Notes: generated by a model not told the origin, from the sequence alone. Counted from the stretch's first letter, positions 42,870 to 54,720 are shown. The stretch: DNA of 64,000 nt from Maratus speciosus (GCA_963932465.1 OZ010792.1:15703701-15767700); one strand, 5' to 3'. Numbers and translations: made by a program.

Positions 42870-44560
42870 AAAAAATTAAAAGCTTATCTTTCTTAATGAA
42901 GTTATAGAAAATAAAAATCAAGTTTTTGAATTATTATTGTTATTATTTTCAAATCTGTTTAGAATATTTAGGACAGCAAAAAAGATTTTAATTATACATG
43001 TATAAAACACCTTAAATTATATTAAAAATTAAATCTTCATAACTTTCTTCAATTACGAGTATTTTTTTAGACTATCCTTTGTACATGGAATAAAGTGTAA
43101 GCTAAGAAGCCAATTGATCTTTTTTTGTTTTATTTATATGTTTTTCGATACTACCTACTTTTGTTAGAACTAGAAAAACATAACGTAGTAAAATTTATTG
43201 TATGTAAATAAAAAATTAGAGTAATATTCCTAGTCCGTGACCGAAAAATTCATATTATTGATAAAAATACTTAAAACGGAGCTTTCCATTCTTAACAACC
43301 TCTAGATTTTGTGTTGTTTAACGATAAAAATCTATTCTTTTACTATCATGAGATACAAAATCGTATTTACTTTTATCTTCTCATACAAATATCGTTTTGC
43401 TGATCTTGTTTATAAGAATCATTTCGTGACGACACAGCCACAATTCAATAAAGCAATATGGTTGAAAAGAAAAAAAAAAACTAGTTGTAATAGTCATTCA
43501 GAGAATTATTTTGCTGCCTTATTTTATACCGTATTTTTGAACACGTCTGCCCTTTTCCATCCTACTAATTTCCAACATTTAAAAAGGAAAGCGCATTTCA
43601 ATCATTTTGAAATACTCTGTATGAAGTGAATGCTTAAATTATCAGGATGAGCGAAGCGAATACTCTACTAAGCTAAACAAATTACATTTTGTCGTACACT
43701 TAAAAAAAAAAAAAAAAACTATTCAGTATTTTGACTTGAAATTAAACGTAAAAATAAATTATGACCTGTAGATTTGCATAATGTTATTTTTTTACTGAAT
43801 AATGTTAAAAAAAAATTATTATTTTAATTAATTTATTTTACATGTTTTTCCATTACGGACGCATTTTTCAAATATAAAACGAAACGCGTATATTGTCATA
43901 AGAAAAAAAAAAATCATGGAATTACGATTTCTTTTATGAAAATTTTAAAATAGCTTTTTTATGAAAATTATAGCATATTTTTAATGAATTAAAATTTGTG
44001 AAAATTCAATTATTTACTTTCAATTATTAAAGTATTTTTCAGTGGTAAGAATTCAAATACACAATTTATTCTTATTATGGTAAATCATTTACGCAGACGA
44101 TACTTACTCATTTTAAAAGAATTGTATTATGATTTTTTTGTAAAGTGGCAGCTTAAGAATTGTAAACAAATAAAATTAATTCTTAAATTCGTTATATAAA
44201 TATTTTGTAAAATTGTGCTTCGAAAATAAATTTATTGATCATGAATTCATAATTTAACAGAGATAATGGGTTACTGCTTAAACTAACTTCATAAATTTTG
44301 AAAAATTAATAAGATTGTAGGCGTCAAAAAATAGATTTTTTACAAAAGTAAGTTTAATACTTTACAAATTTGTATAAGAAAATTGACGCTATTTTTCAGA
44401 AGTATGTAATTTTTTGTATATTGCAAATTTGAAAAGTACCTTTTAATCAACAGTTTTTCATATTTATGTTCTAAATTTTTAAAATTATTTTTTATAAGCT
44501 TAAAATTATGTATCCTAACATCTAAATAAATATTTTTCGAATCGGAGTTGTTAAGTCACA
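42870..44560. other. Gene-free AT-rich stretch with third copy of a segmental repeat piece
   Basis: No gene. Part of it (about 43230-43450, TTTTACTATCATGAGATAC, GATCTTGTTTATAAGAATCA) resembles 27940-28090 and 30330-30480. The 106-codon frame at 43309-43629 lies on this repeat and has no recognised domain; it is probably accidental. Confidence 0.5.
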
Positions 44561-44565
44561 AAGAG

Positions 44566-44761
44566 TTAACCAATTAAGGACCAGCATGTTTTACCGGAAT
44601 TTTATTCAGTTAACACAACTTTTTGTTACTCTTACTTTTACTTTATAAATCACTGAAATGTGTTAATTAAATAAACTAAATTTTACTTTTCTCTTTTACT
44701 GGTATCAAAAAAGGACAAATATAATGTTGCGGAAATGAAACGTCAGTCTTTAATGGGTTAA
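44566..44761 (-). mobile_element. TTAA-flanked MITE, family I
   Basis: TTAA-CCAATTAAGGACCAGCATG to CAGTCTTTAATGGG-TTAA. Core AAATTTTAC and CTTTTACTGGTATCAAAAA. Opposite orientation to the copy at 56990-57197. Confidence 0.85.
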
Positions 44762-44978
44762 AACAAGTGCAATTTCAATAAAAAGTTTCAACATGACATA
44801 ATGCAAATGTTGAAGTACCAATATATTAGGTCTACCGGAAAGTTCTGTCCGATAATGTTGTTTCGCGCCTTCTTTTTAAAAATTCAGATTTCTTCATTGG
44901 CACCACTTTTTTTAAAGGATAAAATTCCTAATGTTTTCCCATTAATCTGAAATGAGAAAATAATAGGAATTTTAACCA

Positions 44979-46581
44979 TCTCTCTATTCTAAAAAAAAGT
45001 AACTACCGCTGTCACCGCCGCCGCCGCCGGTTTTGAATTTTTTGTGACTGGAGGTCTTTCTTCGTTAATATTAAGAAAAATAATGCATACAAAAATATGA
45101 AAATCGGTAGCATTATATAGAAATGTTTGATAAACACGCTGATGCAGACAGTTTTCAAATCGAAGAATTATTTTAAGAGATATTTAATGCTAAAGTTGGA
45201 CAAAATCGTTCCACTAAAAAAGTTTTATAGGAGCAAAAACTATTTATGGGAATTTAATCATTTTTAGATCATTTTATACGCTTGAAGTTCCCGGTGTGCA
45301 GACTGTAAATCTTTTTTAAATTAGACTAATTTTTTGAGGTTTTATTTCTATTTTAAATTAAAATTTTCAGCATTTCTAGAGATATTTTTGACAGATTTTA
45401 GAAAGTAATATTAATTTAAACTGATGCCAACTGTATAAAAAGCGGAAACAATAATGTTTGCTTCAAAAAAAAAATTATACGTATAAATAAATTAAAAATT
45501 TATTTACACGTGACTATTATAAACAGAAAAAAACATTTGGTATTAGAATTAAATAATTATGTACAAAAAGCAGGAACTTATTAAAATATTATGTCATAAA
45601 AACTATAATTACACGTGAATTTTAAGAGAGAAAGGATTTTGTAAAATAATAAATTTATTAACATGCGTTAGAAGTCTTAAATAGGAGAAATTACGTCATA
45701 TTTACGTCACATTACAGTTATTAAATAAAATGAACACAAAATAATATTGCAAAACGGTTTAAATTTAGAAATTGCGCTAGGCATTTATTTGATATTTTGA
45801 GAGGATACTTTTCAACTATTTTTGTTAGGAAAGCGCAAATAATATTTCATTTCTAACACAAGTATTTTCACGTGAATATTAAAATGAGAAAGAATAGTTT
45901 GGTCAAAATTACGTCAGATTAAAAACGATTAATTTAAAATGTCTTATTTAAAAGGACTTTCTTTTCGCTTTGTTAAAAAATACTGCGAGACAAAGATTCT
46001 GTTTACTTAATTCCTTTTAAATTAGCTTATTTTGAAATGTTTAACTTATTTTACTTAATCAAAGACGAAAACAGCGATTGACATATGTATTTTTGGTACT
46101 ACTTAGTTATCCCGTCGACGAAAAATCTATTATTCGCCAAACTATAAGATTAAATGCCAATAATGGTTGATCGTAAATGTCACATTAACTTGACTTTAAG
46201 CAAGTTACACGTGTCTACGTCATCAAGTTATTTTTATTTCAATGTTTTATTTCTATCTTTATTAATGTTGCACTAATTTATTTGTTCTTTCGTTATTTAA
46301 AATAAAAATTATGTCAATTTGTATAATTTGGCGATTTATATAATTTGGCGAAATTGGTCGACGGGTTAATCAAGTAGTACCGCAGCGGATTTGGCCTTAA
46401 AATTCCCCAGTCAAAGAGAAATATATGGAAATCCGTTTATAGGGAGATCGCCACTGTTTTTTAGATTATAATTCAATCTTCCGAAATCTTTTTAAAGCCG
46501 ATCAAATTAGCGTACTTTTAGAGTCTGCGGTGTCTGAACGGGGGTTGACGAGCGTAGCTCGTAGGGGGCAGAGCCCCCTAG
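44979..46581 (+). mobile_element. Probable non-autonomous Helitron, 1.6 kb
   Basis: Starts TCTCTCTATTCTAAAA after A and ends with AGGGGGC-AGA-GCCCCCT hairpin followed by AG (CTAG overall) and then T. A second hairpin, GACGAGCGTAGCTCGT, precedes it. A-to-T insertion, 5' TC and 3' hairpin-CTAG match Helitron rules. No Rep/helicase frame. A CCG trinucleotide run near 45017 and a TTAA element at 46107-46369 lie inside. Confidence 0.6.
46107..46369. mobile_element. TTAA-flanked MITE nested in the Helitron
   Basis: TTAT-CCCGTCGACG...TTCGCCAAACTATA and AATTTGGCGAAATTGGTCGACGGG-TTAA. Confidence 0.7.
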
Positions 46582-46675
46582 TTTCTAAAAAAAAAAAGGG
46601 TGCCAATGAAAAAATCTGAATTTCAAAAAAGTATGCGTGAAATAACATTATCGGACAGAACTTTCCTCTAGACTT

Positions 46676-47450
46676 TATACATAATAATGAACTGCAAGTT
46701 ACAAAAATAATTGATAGTATAAAAAAAGGTGATGAAATTATTACAAAATAGCATTTTCGTAAAATAATTCTTTTAAAAAGTAATCTTCCTTTTGTATGGA
46801 CTAGTCCCCGAAAGCTTTTTTTTTTTTTTTTTTTTTTACATAAATTGAAAAAAGGATAATTTCTAGTCGAATGGCTACGCTATTTTTTGTGACAATTCGA
46901 ATATTAAAATATTGGAGTGTTTATTTTTCTGGCATACTGAACAATGATTGTATGGTATACACAATGTGCCCCATAAATCCGTTCACATTTTAAAAAATTA
47001 CAAAGTGTCACATCTGAATGTGGTTTGCACCACAGGACGTGCCAAAATAGCAAAAGAAAAAAAAAATGTTCCATTTTTCTCTGAATTGTTTTTCTACAAA
47101 TTTTAATGCGTTTTACCAATCTTATGGGATAATTGATTGGATTTACATATTATCTTTGGCAGGTCATATTCATTGCGCCAACACTGGTACCGAAAATCTT
47201 AATTACTGAAACCCGCATTCTTTTCTTTTCTTCATTTTAACTGCATATTTATTATTACATAGTTGCTATATTAAAGGCGATGACTGAAGTATTTATATAA
47301 CTATTTAATATGATATAGCACATATATAGAGAGATATATAACATTATATTCATTGATACAGTATATTTACATTAAATAATATTTATATTAAATTCTGGTA
47401 GTGCATAAAAAAACACTGCAAATTAAATTACGATAAACTTAAAATTACCC
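46676..47450. other. Gene-free stretch
   Basis: No gene recognised. A T run at 46819-46840 and short TATATA tracts near 47320-47345 only. A 71-codon minus-strand frame at 46904-47119 shows no domain. Confidence 0.5.
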
Positions 47451-47798
47451 TATCTGAAAATTACTTAAAAGATGATAATTTTTTTAAAAAGATGTTAAGT
47501 AACTTTAATAATTCTTAGTACTTTCAACTATATACATAGCCTTTGTCACAGAATACAAAAATAAAATTACTGTTATTAGAGTCTTATTTTCAAAATTCCC
47601 GTAGTTGGTGACCAAAAGAATGAAAGTGAAAGTCAACTTTTAGATCCGGGAAACTTTGGAAAAATATAAATATGATATAGAGGAAGTGGAATATTACGCG
47701 TTTTATGATTCTTTAAGCAAACTAAGCCAAATTCTGGGTATGTTGTAGGATAAAACGAACGTTTTCTGAACCTTTTTCTTCCACCGTCTAATCATAGT

Positions 47799-48552
47799 TT
47801 AACTTCGACTACTGATTTCATTAAACGGATTAAGGAATTGAAATTGAATAAAGATAGTGTTTTGGCAAGCTTTGACAGCATTTCAATTTCAATCAAAGTT
47901 GATGAAGTAAAAATGTTCATTAATAACTTTATTGATAACGAGCAATCATTAATCTTATAAATGAAGACCACTGTAAAATCTGGTCTTAACCTGGTAACTG
48001 GAAATAATATTTTCATTTTTAATTAGAAATATTATAAGCAGACTAAAGGAGCACCATTGGGTTCCCTTATCACAAGTATTTTAGCTGAATTCAATTACGT
48101 CCATTTGAAGAAAGAGTTTTAACAGACAGCGTTTTAACTCCGTCAGTATGGTACCGTTATGTGGACGACATTTTCATAGTATGGGATCATGGTTTATCTG
48201 AATTGCATGCGTTTCTTAGCAGAATAAATAACATGGACCCTAACATAAAATTTACCATCGAAATAGAAAATATAACTAGGTGTCATTTCTTGACTTAATG
48301 CTAATCAAAAACTTATCAAACGTAACACTTGAGCGCACAGTTTACAGGAAATTAAATAAGTCTAACATCACCATTCCTTTTGAAAGTATAGCACTTTTAA
48401 ACTACAAACTTGTTCCGTTGAACTTTTATATAAGAAGAACATTTAGGGTTTGCTCTATTAATCATCATGAAAATGAATTAAATACCATTAGAAACGTTGC
48501 AGTTGAGAACGGTTTTCCAAAACGTGTTATTGATAAACTAATCAACTCATAG
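47799..48552 (+). pseudogene. PLE reverse transcriptase, frameshifted remnant
   Basis: Would copy RNA into DNA at a nicked chromosomal end. Frame 0 gives SVLASFDSISIS (RT motif A, Asp retained), a stop at 47957, then YKQTKGAPLGSLITSILAEF (motif B, normally K-x-G-A-x-M-G-S). A frame change leads to WYRYVDDIFIVWD, with the YVDD catalytic motif at 48158-48169. Another change leads to FLDLMLIKNLSNVTLERTVY and onward to the stop at 48552, matching the RT thumb region. Catalytic residues persist but at least two frameshifts and a stop make it non-functional. The 48280-48552 frame is only the tail of this gene. Confidence 0.75.
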
Positions 48553-48587
48553 AAAATCCACATTAAGATACAAAAAACTCCCCTGAG

Positions 48588-49564
48588 CAGGGCTTAATTT
48601 CTAACAAAGTACCGGAGCCCTAATATTCGGCAGCACTAAAACCGTAGCGACCCCCCCTCCTCCTCCTCCGCCATCGCTCCAATCCTCATATTTATATTTC
48701 ATATACATTATTTTCAAAATTTAATGCATTTTCTTTAAAAAAAAAAATGCAATTTAACAAATTACAACGACCATTTGGAAAATGATTTTTTCGAAGAGTA
48801 AAATTTAAGACATAAAAAATCGCACGGAGTTGATCATACATTACGTACGCCATGAATTAAACATTAATAGTGTAAAAATTGCAAGCCACAGAAATCGCCT
48901 GAGACTCGTACGTATTATCCACCTGAAACTTATGTATTATCCAAGCCTTTCATTGGCTGTTCGGGAAAAGGCTTTTCCATCCTGAGACTTCCAAGAAATC
49001 TGACGGCCAATTTTAAATGAAATTTATTTCTTAAACTTCTAAACATCCCACAATATTACTTTTTATATCGTCGTATAGAGAAAAAAATGTACTTTTAAAT
49101 GCAATTTGTTTGAAAGCTGTATCTCAATTTGTTTCTGAGTTATTAATTTTTTTTGTAGTTTTTATTACATTTTTGTCATAATGGCAACACTCTGCTGAAA
49201 GTAAAGGTACATACATATTACTGTATAGACCAATCAGAACACGAACAAAATGAGGATTAAACCAATAAAAACCTTCAGATATGCTTTTGATTTCGTACCC
49301 TGACGAGGACAATAACCATTTTTCCAAATTCCAAATGGTTAAAAAAAATTAAATATATATACCTGTATATGATTAACTGTCAACTGTTCCACTGTGTTTA
49401 ACTGTGTAATTTAGGCTTCGGTTTTTCGGAAGCGGTATTGCACTGGGCTCCGGAGCCCTGTATTTATGAGCTCCGGTGAATTTCGACCAAAATTTAAAAA
49501 TTTGCTAAAAACAGAGAAGTACCGGAGCTGAGCTCCGGTGGGCTCCGGCGCAAATTAAGCCCTG
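48588..49564 (+). mobile_element. hAT-like non-autonomous element with perfect 8-bp target repeat
   Basis: CCCCTGAG at 48580-48587 and 49565-49572. Ends CAGGGCTTAATTTCTAAC and, reversed, CAGGGCTTAATTTGCGCC. Subterminal GGAGCTGAGCTCCGG-type palindromes. 977 bp, no transposase. A larger relative at 51433-54248 has the same ends in reverse. Confidence 0.93.
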
Positions 49565-49591
49565 CCCCTGAGTAATAGGAGATATTGCAAA

Positions 49592-49879
49592 ATGAAGTAC
49601 ATTCCAGGACTTTTCGAAAAACTCAGTCATGCACTTAGTCGCTTTGGCGTAAACTTAATAGTCACTCCTCTGATGAAATTGAAAGATCTAGTTAGTGCCA
49701 AAATAAGCCCGATCCCGAAAAATGAAGTTTCTGAAGTGTATGTAATTCTGCTGAAGACAGAAAATATTTATCTCGAATACATAGAAATGACTTTTCGTAA
49801 ACTTAAAAATCGTATTAAAGAACATTTGAGAGATTTGAAGTTCAACCGGCAAACAACAGCCCTGTCAAGACTTAACTAG
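49592..49879 (+). pseudogene. PLE GIY-YIG-type endonuclease remnant
   Basis: GIY-YIG domains nick target DNA in Penelope-like elements. The frame begins YIPGLFEKLSHALSRFGVN, the usual RT-to-endonuclease linker, then SEVYVILLKTENIYLEYIEM in place of a G-V-Y-x-I ... Y-I-G-x-T core, followed by RKLKNRIKEHLRDLKF, the conserved helix after the core. The glycine of Y-I-G reads Y-I-E, so the active site is damaged. The frame ends at 49879, with weak similarity (KQNHLEVYHL) after the stop. Linked to the RT remnant across the hAT-like insertion. Confidence 0.7.
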
Positions 49880-49973
49880 AAGCAGAATCATCTAGAAGTA
49901 TATCATTTACAACTAGTAAATGATATACAAGAAGCAATTAAACTCTCAAATAATAGGTTCAAATTTAGCTGGG

Positions 49974-50181
49974 TTAACACCTTCACGACGGGAGCCTTTT
50001 ACGAAATGTTTATTACTTTGCTACCGGTTTTAAAAAACAGAAGTTTGTGCCTATTCAAATTGGGAAAATGCTCGGATTAAATAAGGGAAATTTTACAGTA
50101 AAATTTTACTGGTGAGGATAAACGAGGATCCTTAGGCCTATTTCCGGCACGTATACGTGTCGCTCGTCCCCAAGGGGTTAA
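49974..50181 (+). mobile_element. TTAA-flanked MITE, family A, inside the LINE RNase H frame
   Basis: TTAA-CACCTTCACGACGGGAGCC to CGCTCGTCCCCAAGGGG-TTAA. Core ACAGTAAAATTTTACTGG. The TTAA duplicate supplies parts of a Val-Lys codon pair in the host frame. Confidence 0.95.
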
Positions 50182-50291
50182 AGCACATAGTGGCATCCAA
50201 GGAAACGAGGATGCCGACGAATTAGCCAAACTAGCAGCAGAAAATAAAATAAAAGAAATTCCATATTACTTAGCAAGACCAATAACAAACC

Positions 50292-50499
50292 TTAACCCTA
50301 GAACTACCGGAAATTTTACTCAAGTTTTATAAAAACATTCTACACCAGAATTTTTACTTAAAACTATTTAATTTGTTTATTTAACTTATTATTGTCTGAT
50401 TTATACATTTAGTTTGTTTTGAAGAAATTTCTGGTTTGAATAAATATTTTGAATGTACATGTCGGGTCCAATGGACCCGTCTGGTAGACGGAAGGTTAA
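50292..50499 (+). mobile_element. TTAA-flanked MITE, family C, inside the LINE frame
   Basis: TTAA-CCCTAGAACTACCGG to CGTCTGGTAGACGGAAGG-TTAA, with GGGTCCAATGGACCC hairpin. Nearly identical to 54721-54928. Confidence 0.95.
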
Positions 50500-50974
50500 A
50501 AAAACAATTAAAGAACTAATTAGTAAACAGTGGCAGTTCGAGTGGGATTACGGGGACAAGGGCAGGACAACATATCAATACTTTCCAAAAGTAAGTACAA
50601 ACAGACTAAGGAGTTGTAAATTACTGAGCCAGATATACACGGGACATGGAGCATTCCCAGAATACTTACACAGATTCAAGCGCAAAGATGAGCCAAACTG
50701 TGCATGCGGGCAATTGGGAACCCCAAAACACTTTCTAACAGCCTGCCCACTAACACAACCACACTATCTGATCCAAATTACAGCAAACAACGAGCAACTT
50801 TGGCATAATCAGCTAGCAAACAATAAACATGTACAAAACAACGGCAAAGCAGTTATCAGATGGTTAATAGAAAACATAGACTCAATCTCTCAATAAAACA
50901 TAAAAGAACAAAGCTAAACATATACCATCCCAGCGGACATCGCCACCCCAAACTAACTGCCTTATTTTCAGGTT

Positions 50975-50984
50975 TAATATATTA

Positions 50985-51017
<33 letters not shown>

Positions 51018-51018
51018 G
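50975..51018. repeat. TA-rich microsatellite
   Basis: TATATATATA tracts broken by a CATATATA word, in the 3' flank of the LINE frame. Confidence 0.9.
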
Positions 51019-51432
51019 GAGGCCCGAGTTTAACTGTTAGGTTAACCGCGGCCGCAGGTGAAGGAACCTTTTACTTGAAAAAAAAATCGATTTATCGCAC
51101 TTCTGAGAGGTGGAAGTCATTTATGATGAACTGATAGCTACGGCTCACTCACACAAACCCAAAGAATCATCGGAAGATAGTTAAGTGGATAAGGAAAAGA
51201 TGTGTTTTAAATGAAACAGAGAAGCCAAGTACATACTAAAGCAAGCCAACTACAACAAAGGAGAAATTATAACGATACATCTTGTTAAAACATTCATCAT
51301 AAAAAAAATTGAAGGACTAACGGCCATGAAACAAGACCCACTCCAGTAGTGCCCAAGCCTTTTCAAATAGCTCGCAACAATGTTGCATAAATCGTGATAA
51401 TAGCCATTAGGTTCCAATAGACTGATCGCCAT

Positions 51433-54248
51433 CAGGGCTTAATTTGCGCCGAAGCCCACCGGAGCTCAGCTCCGGTACTTCTCTCTTTTTATTAAATATT
51501 TAAATATTGGTCGGATTTCACCGGAGCTCATAAATATAGGGCTCCGGAGCTCAGTGCAATAGCCCATGCTAAGGCTCTACATTTCACATTTACGAAGTCA
51601 TTTTCATTTGTAAGTAGATACAATTGCCATGTATTGTTATTCTGATCCAGTGTTCCCCCCCCCTTTTTTAATAAAAGCATCGAATTTTTCCAACAACGGT
51701 GTCAAATTTTCAGGTCTGATTTTCAGGGACTCACCACAAAACATTGTTTAGAAAGAAAATTGGAAAGAATCGATTATAGTTTAAGATATGCGCCTTTTAT
51801 AGAACTTTTGAAAAACGTTGTTCCATTCTTCAGCATATAAATGCTTATTTCTGTAAATTTCATTTATTTTTTCATAAAAATGCATAGCTGCGAACTATTC
51901 CTTTTTCGTGTTAACACTATTTCCGAATCATGGTTCGCACAGACTCCTTAGACTCCTTGGAAACTCCTTAGAAATGAAAACGTTCCCAAGTAGTACTTAG
52001 AACTACTTGGATAAGCAAACCACTCCTTAGAAACTCCTTAAACTATATTGCGGCTTCGGACGCAAGCGATATTGCTGCCGAGGGGGAAAAAAATCGTAAT
52101 TGTAAAACGCACGATAAATTCTTTATGCACGTCATTCATCTGAAGCACAGCATTGATTGGGTAGGATAATCTTAATAGCAGGACTCCCACTAGGTTCGTT
52201 TTTCAATTATTAGGTCCGTAAAGTTCGTTTTTCGACACTGTTAGCCGACCTTTATTTTAAATTTTATCGAATTTGACATTTAGCCAAGAATCTCGGAAAT
52301 ATCGAGTTTTTCGCAAATATGTTCCAAAAAATACCGTCAAATTTCGTCAATCAATCGCGGAAAAAATTAGTAAATTTTATCAAAGGATCGTGAAAAAACG
52401 CGAATTTCTCCAACAGATCGCGGAAAAACTCTAATTTCTTCAAAAGACGCGAATTTACTCAAAGGATCTCGAATTTCGTTAAAGATCGAGAATAAAAGCA
52501 ATTTTCTCAAAAGATTGCATAAAACGCGAATTTTCTCAAAAGATTGCGAAAAACACGTGAATTTCCTCAAAGGTTCGCGAAAAACACGCGGTTTCTATCA
52601 AAAGATCGCGAAAAAAAGCACCAGTTTCGTCAAACGGTCGAAATAAACGCGAATTACCCCAGAAGATCTCGAAAAAACGCGAATTACCCCAGAAGATCTC
52701 GAAAAAACGCGAATTACCCCAGAAGATTGCGAAAAACAAGCGAATTTCGTCAAAGGATCACGAAAAACACGCGGTTTGCATAAAAAGATCACGGAAAAAA
52801 CGTCAAATTCGTTAAACAATCGAAATAATATGCGAATTCCATTAAATGATCGCGAAAAAAGCGAATTTTCCCAGAAGATCGCAAAAAACCGCGAATTTCA
52901 TCATAAGATCGCGAAAAAAATGCGAATTCTTCAAAATTTCACATTTAAAGAAAGCGATTACCGCTGTTCTAAAAGAATAAATTCAAATCTTGTTATATTT
53001 TTTCTAGTATGTTCCGTTTAGTATTCTTTTTGCCTTTTAAAAATTTTTTAAAGATGTATGATGTATATGTGTCTGGGATTTGACTAATCTCTATTTATAT
53101 GACCTAGGGGTGATTCTAATCCGAATTTTCCGAAAATGTTAGGCATTCATTTCCGAAAATTTTAAAAAATCGTTCACCAATCCGAAAATTCGGACATATG
53201 GTCACCGAAAAAAATTTTGTCATTCGTTTGCAGAAAAATCGCCAATTTCGTCAAAGGATCGCGGGGAAAACGCAAATTTCGCCAAAGAATCGCGAAAATC
53301 CCGCAAATTTCGTCTAAAGATTGCGAAAAACCCTACAAATTTCGTCTAAAGATCGCGAAAAAAAGGCAAAATTCGTCAAAAAATCACGAAAAACCCACAA
53401 ATTTTGTCAAAAGATCGCGAAAAACCCACAAATTTTGTCAAAAGATAGCGAAAAAACCCCATAAATTTCGTCAAAAGATCGCAAAAAAAACCCACAAATT
53501 TCGTCGAAACATCGTGAAAACCCCCACAAATTTTGTCCAAAGATCGCGAAAAACGCAAATTTTGTCAAAAGATTGGGAAAAACGCGAATTTCGTCAAAGA
53601 GTCGCGAAAAAAAATTATAAGTAGCGTCGGGAGTGGATTTCTCCCTCCTTCCCCCTCTGGTGTAACTTTTCAGAAGATTTGCTGTGAATTTCAGATTTTT
53701 TTTTTTTACTCAAAACCACCCCTGTGACAGGACTATTGATCACGGCATGAAAACGTTGATTGTCAGTTTTGTATTTAAACTTACGAAATCTGTAAGAAAT
53801 ATATTGTGAATACTGTGCAATTTCAGGACTAACAATTAGATTATAATACAGTAAAATTTGTTTTTGAAATGTTTTTCTCTCCAAATTGGACATTAAAAAT
53901 TGGAGGGTGCATACCACATAACGATGCACCACATAAAAACATCGACAACAACAACAAAAAATGGCAGATCCTTAAACCTTTTTGGACTCCTTGGATTTTT
54001 TGGATACTCCTTGGATTTTTTCTTCCCAACTCTGTATGAACCCTGTAGAATCATAATCCTTACCATATTTAAACGCAGAATTTTGCAATTAATTAACATT
54101 AAAATTAGGCAAAGACTTCTATTCGGAAGGAGTGATCAGTTTTGCGTGATGGCTTGCGGGGGGGGGGGGGGGGAGGGAGGACGCTACGGTTGTTAGTACA
54201 GCAGAATATTAGGGCTCCGGTACTTTTCTTGTTAGAAATTAAGCCCTG
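51433..54248 (-). mobile_element. 2.8-kb hAT-like element carrying a satellite array
   Basis: ATCGCCAT at 51425-51432 and 54249-54256. Ends CAGGGCTTAATTTGCGCC and, reversed, CAGGGCTTAATTTCTAAC: same family as 48588-49564 but opposite orientation. Subterminal AGCTCAGCTCCGG. The extra length is mostly the ~30-bp satellite (52330-52960, 53205-53620). Also has clustered CTCCTTAGA/CTCCTTGGA words (51945-52045, 53977-54017) and a G run near 54160. No transposase recognised. Confidence 0.9.
52330..53620 (+). repeat. ~30-bp satellite in two blocks
   Basis: Units of 28-31 bp resemble AATTTCGTCAAAAGATCGCG followed by AAAAA and a short C/G linker. Block 1 (52330-52960) has about twenty diverged units, including three near-identical ones with GAATTACCCCAGAAGATCTC (52650-52735). 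Block 2 (53205-53620) has about thirteen and favours a CCCACAAATTT variant. Non-repeat DNA lies between. Frames of about ten-residue repeats (K-T-H-K-F-R-Q-K-I-A-K) on this array are artefacts. GATCGCGA is a self-complementary-like word in nearly every unit. Confidence 0.92.
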
Positions 54249-54259
54249 ATCGCCATGTG

Positions 54260-54720
54260 CGCATTCACTTATCAAGGTAATATACGAACCTGTTAAGTGA
54301 TCAAAGCCAATTCAAAGGGTCACAAATTAAAGACCACACAAGTCAACCCATCAGCGGAAAGTTCGCAAAGTGACAAAACCTCAAATTTTGACATCCACCA
54401 TTAATAGAGTCATAAAGAAAAACAACCTACGATAGAGACAAGCATATCACGGTATGTGAGAATCATATATCTAATCAAGGATAAAGAAAAGACCCACAAG
54501 AATATGTCAAAATATTAAAAAGACAACCACCAAGACAGTGACCAAATACCAAGACAAGGAAACCTCCTCAGAAGAACAAGACCACTGGGTGAGATAAGCA
54601 TATTATACTAGACAAATATAATGAATTGTTAAATTAAATGTTAATTTAGGTCAAACCCAACCCCCATAGCTTATGTCTAAGTTACAACCTCAAGCAGCTA
54701 GCTCAATTAGAATTAGTATA
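54260..54720. other. Gene-free stretch, A-rich on + strand
   Basis: Purine-rich with many AAGACA/ACAACC words. It continues the sequence at 51020-51430 if the hAT-like element is removed and could be LINE 3' flank. No gene seen. Confidence 0.4.

Larger units (their letters stand above)
44827..46674. mobile_element. mariner-type inverted repeats around a 1.7-kb insert
   Basis: GGTCTACCGGAAAGTTCTGT, CCGATAATGTT and CATTGGCACC at the left are mirrored at 46600-46674. AAGTTCTGTCCG-type ends are typical of mariner relatives. Most of the interior is the Helitron-like 44979-46581 unit, so the host MITE was short. Confidence 0.7.
47455..49905 (+). mobile_element. Penelope-like element (PLE), degenerate, split by a hAT-like element
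   Basis: Order: a non-coding segment (47455-47759) that recurs inverted at 56183-56490; reverse transcriptase remnants; the hAT-like insertion 48588-49564; then the GIY-YIG-type endonuclease remnant. RT followed by GIY-YIG is the diagnostic domain order of Penelope-like retroelements. The N-terminal RT domains are missing, so the copy is truncated or fused to terminal-repeat sequence. Confidence 0.75.
49905..50896 (+). pseudogene. LINE (I/jockey-like) C-terminus: RNase H end and zinc-binding tail
   Basis: The segment before the first insertion ends ...RFKFSW and after it comes AHSGIQGNEDADELAKLAAE, the end of an RNase H domain (H-S-G-x-x-G-N-E-x-A-D). A second TTAA element splits the following linker. 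The tail (50500-50896) has WQFEWDYGDKGRTTYQYFP, LLSQIYTGHGAFPEYLHRF and a C-x-C-G-x7-H-x4-C zinc motif (50699 onward). That order is typical of the C-terminus of I/R1/jockey-type LINE polyproteins. Each insertion duplicates TTAA, and the host frame continues cleanly on either side. Apart from the two insertions this stretch shows no stop. RT and endonuclease parts are absent. Confidence 0.8.

Noticed and set aside
43309..43629. 106-codon frame
   Set aside because: Falls on a repeat that recurs at 27940 and 30330 without an open frame.
46546..46581. Rho-independent-type terminator
   Set aside because: Strong hairpin followed by T, but the context is eukaryotic and CTAG at its end fits Helitron.
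52330..53620. CRISPR-like ~30-bp repeats
   Set aside because: Units are contiguous with no unique spacers; this is a satellite array.
53217..53624. 135-codon repetitive basic protein
   Set aside because: Translation of the ~30-bp satellite; similar open frames occur on the other strand.
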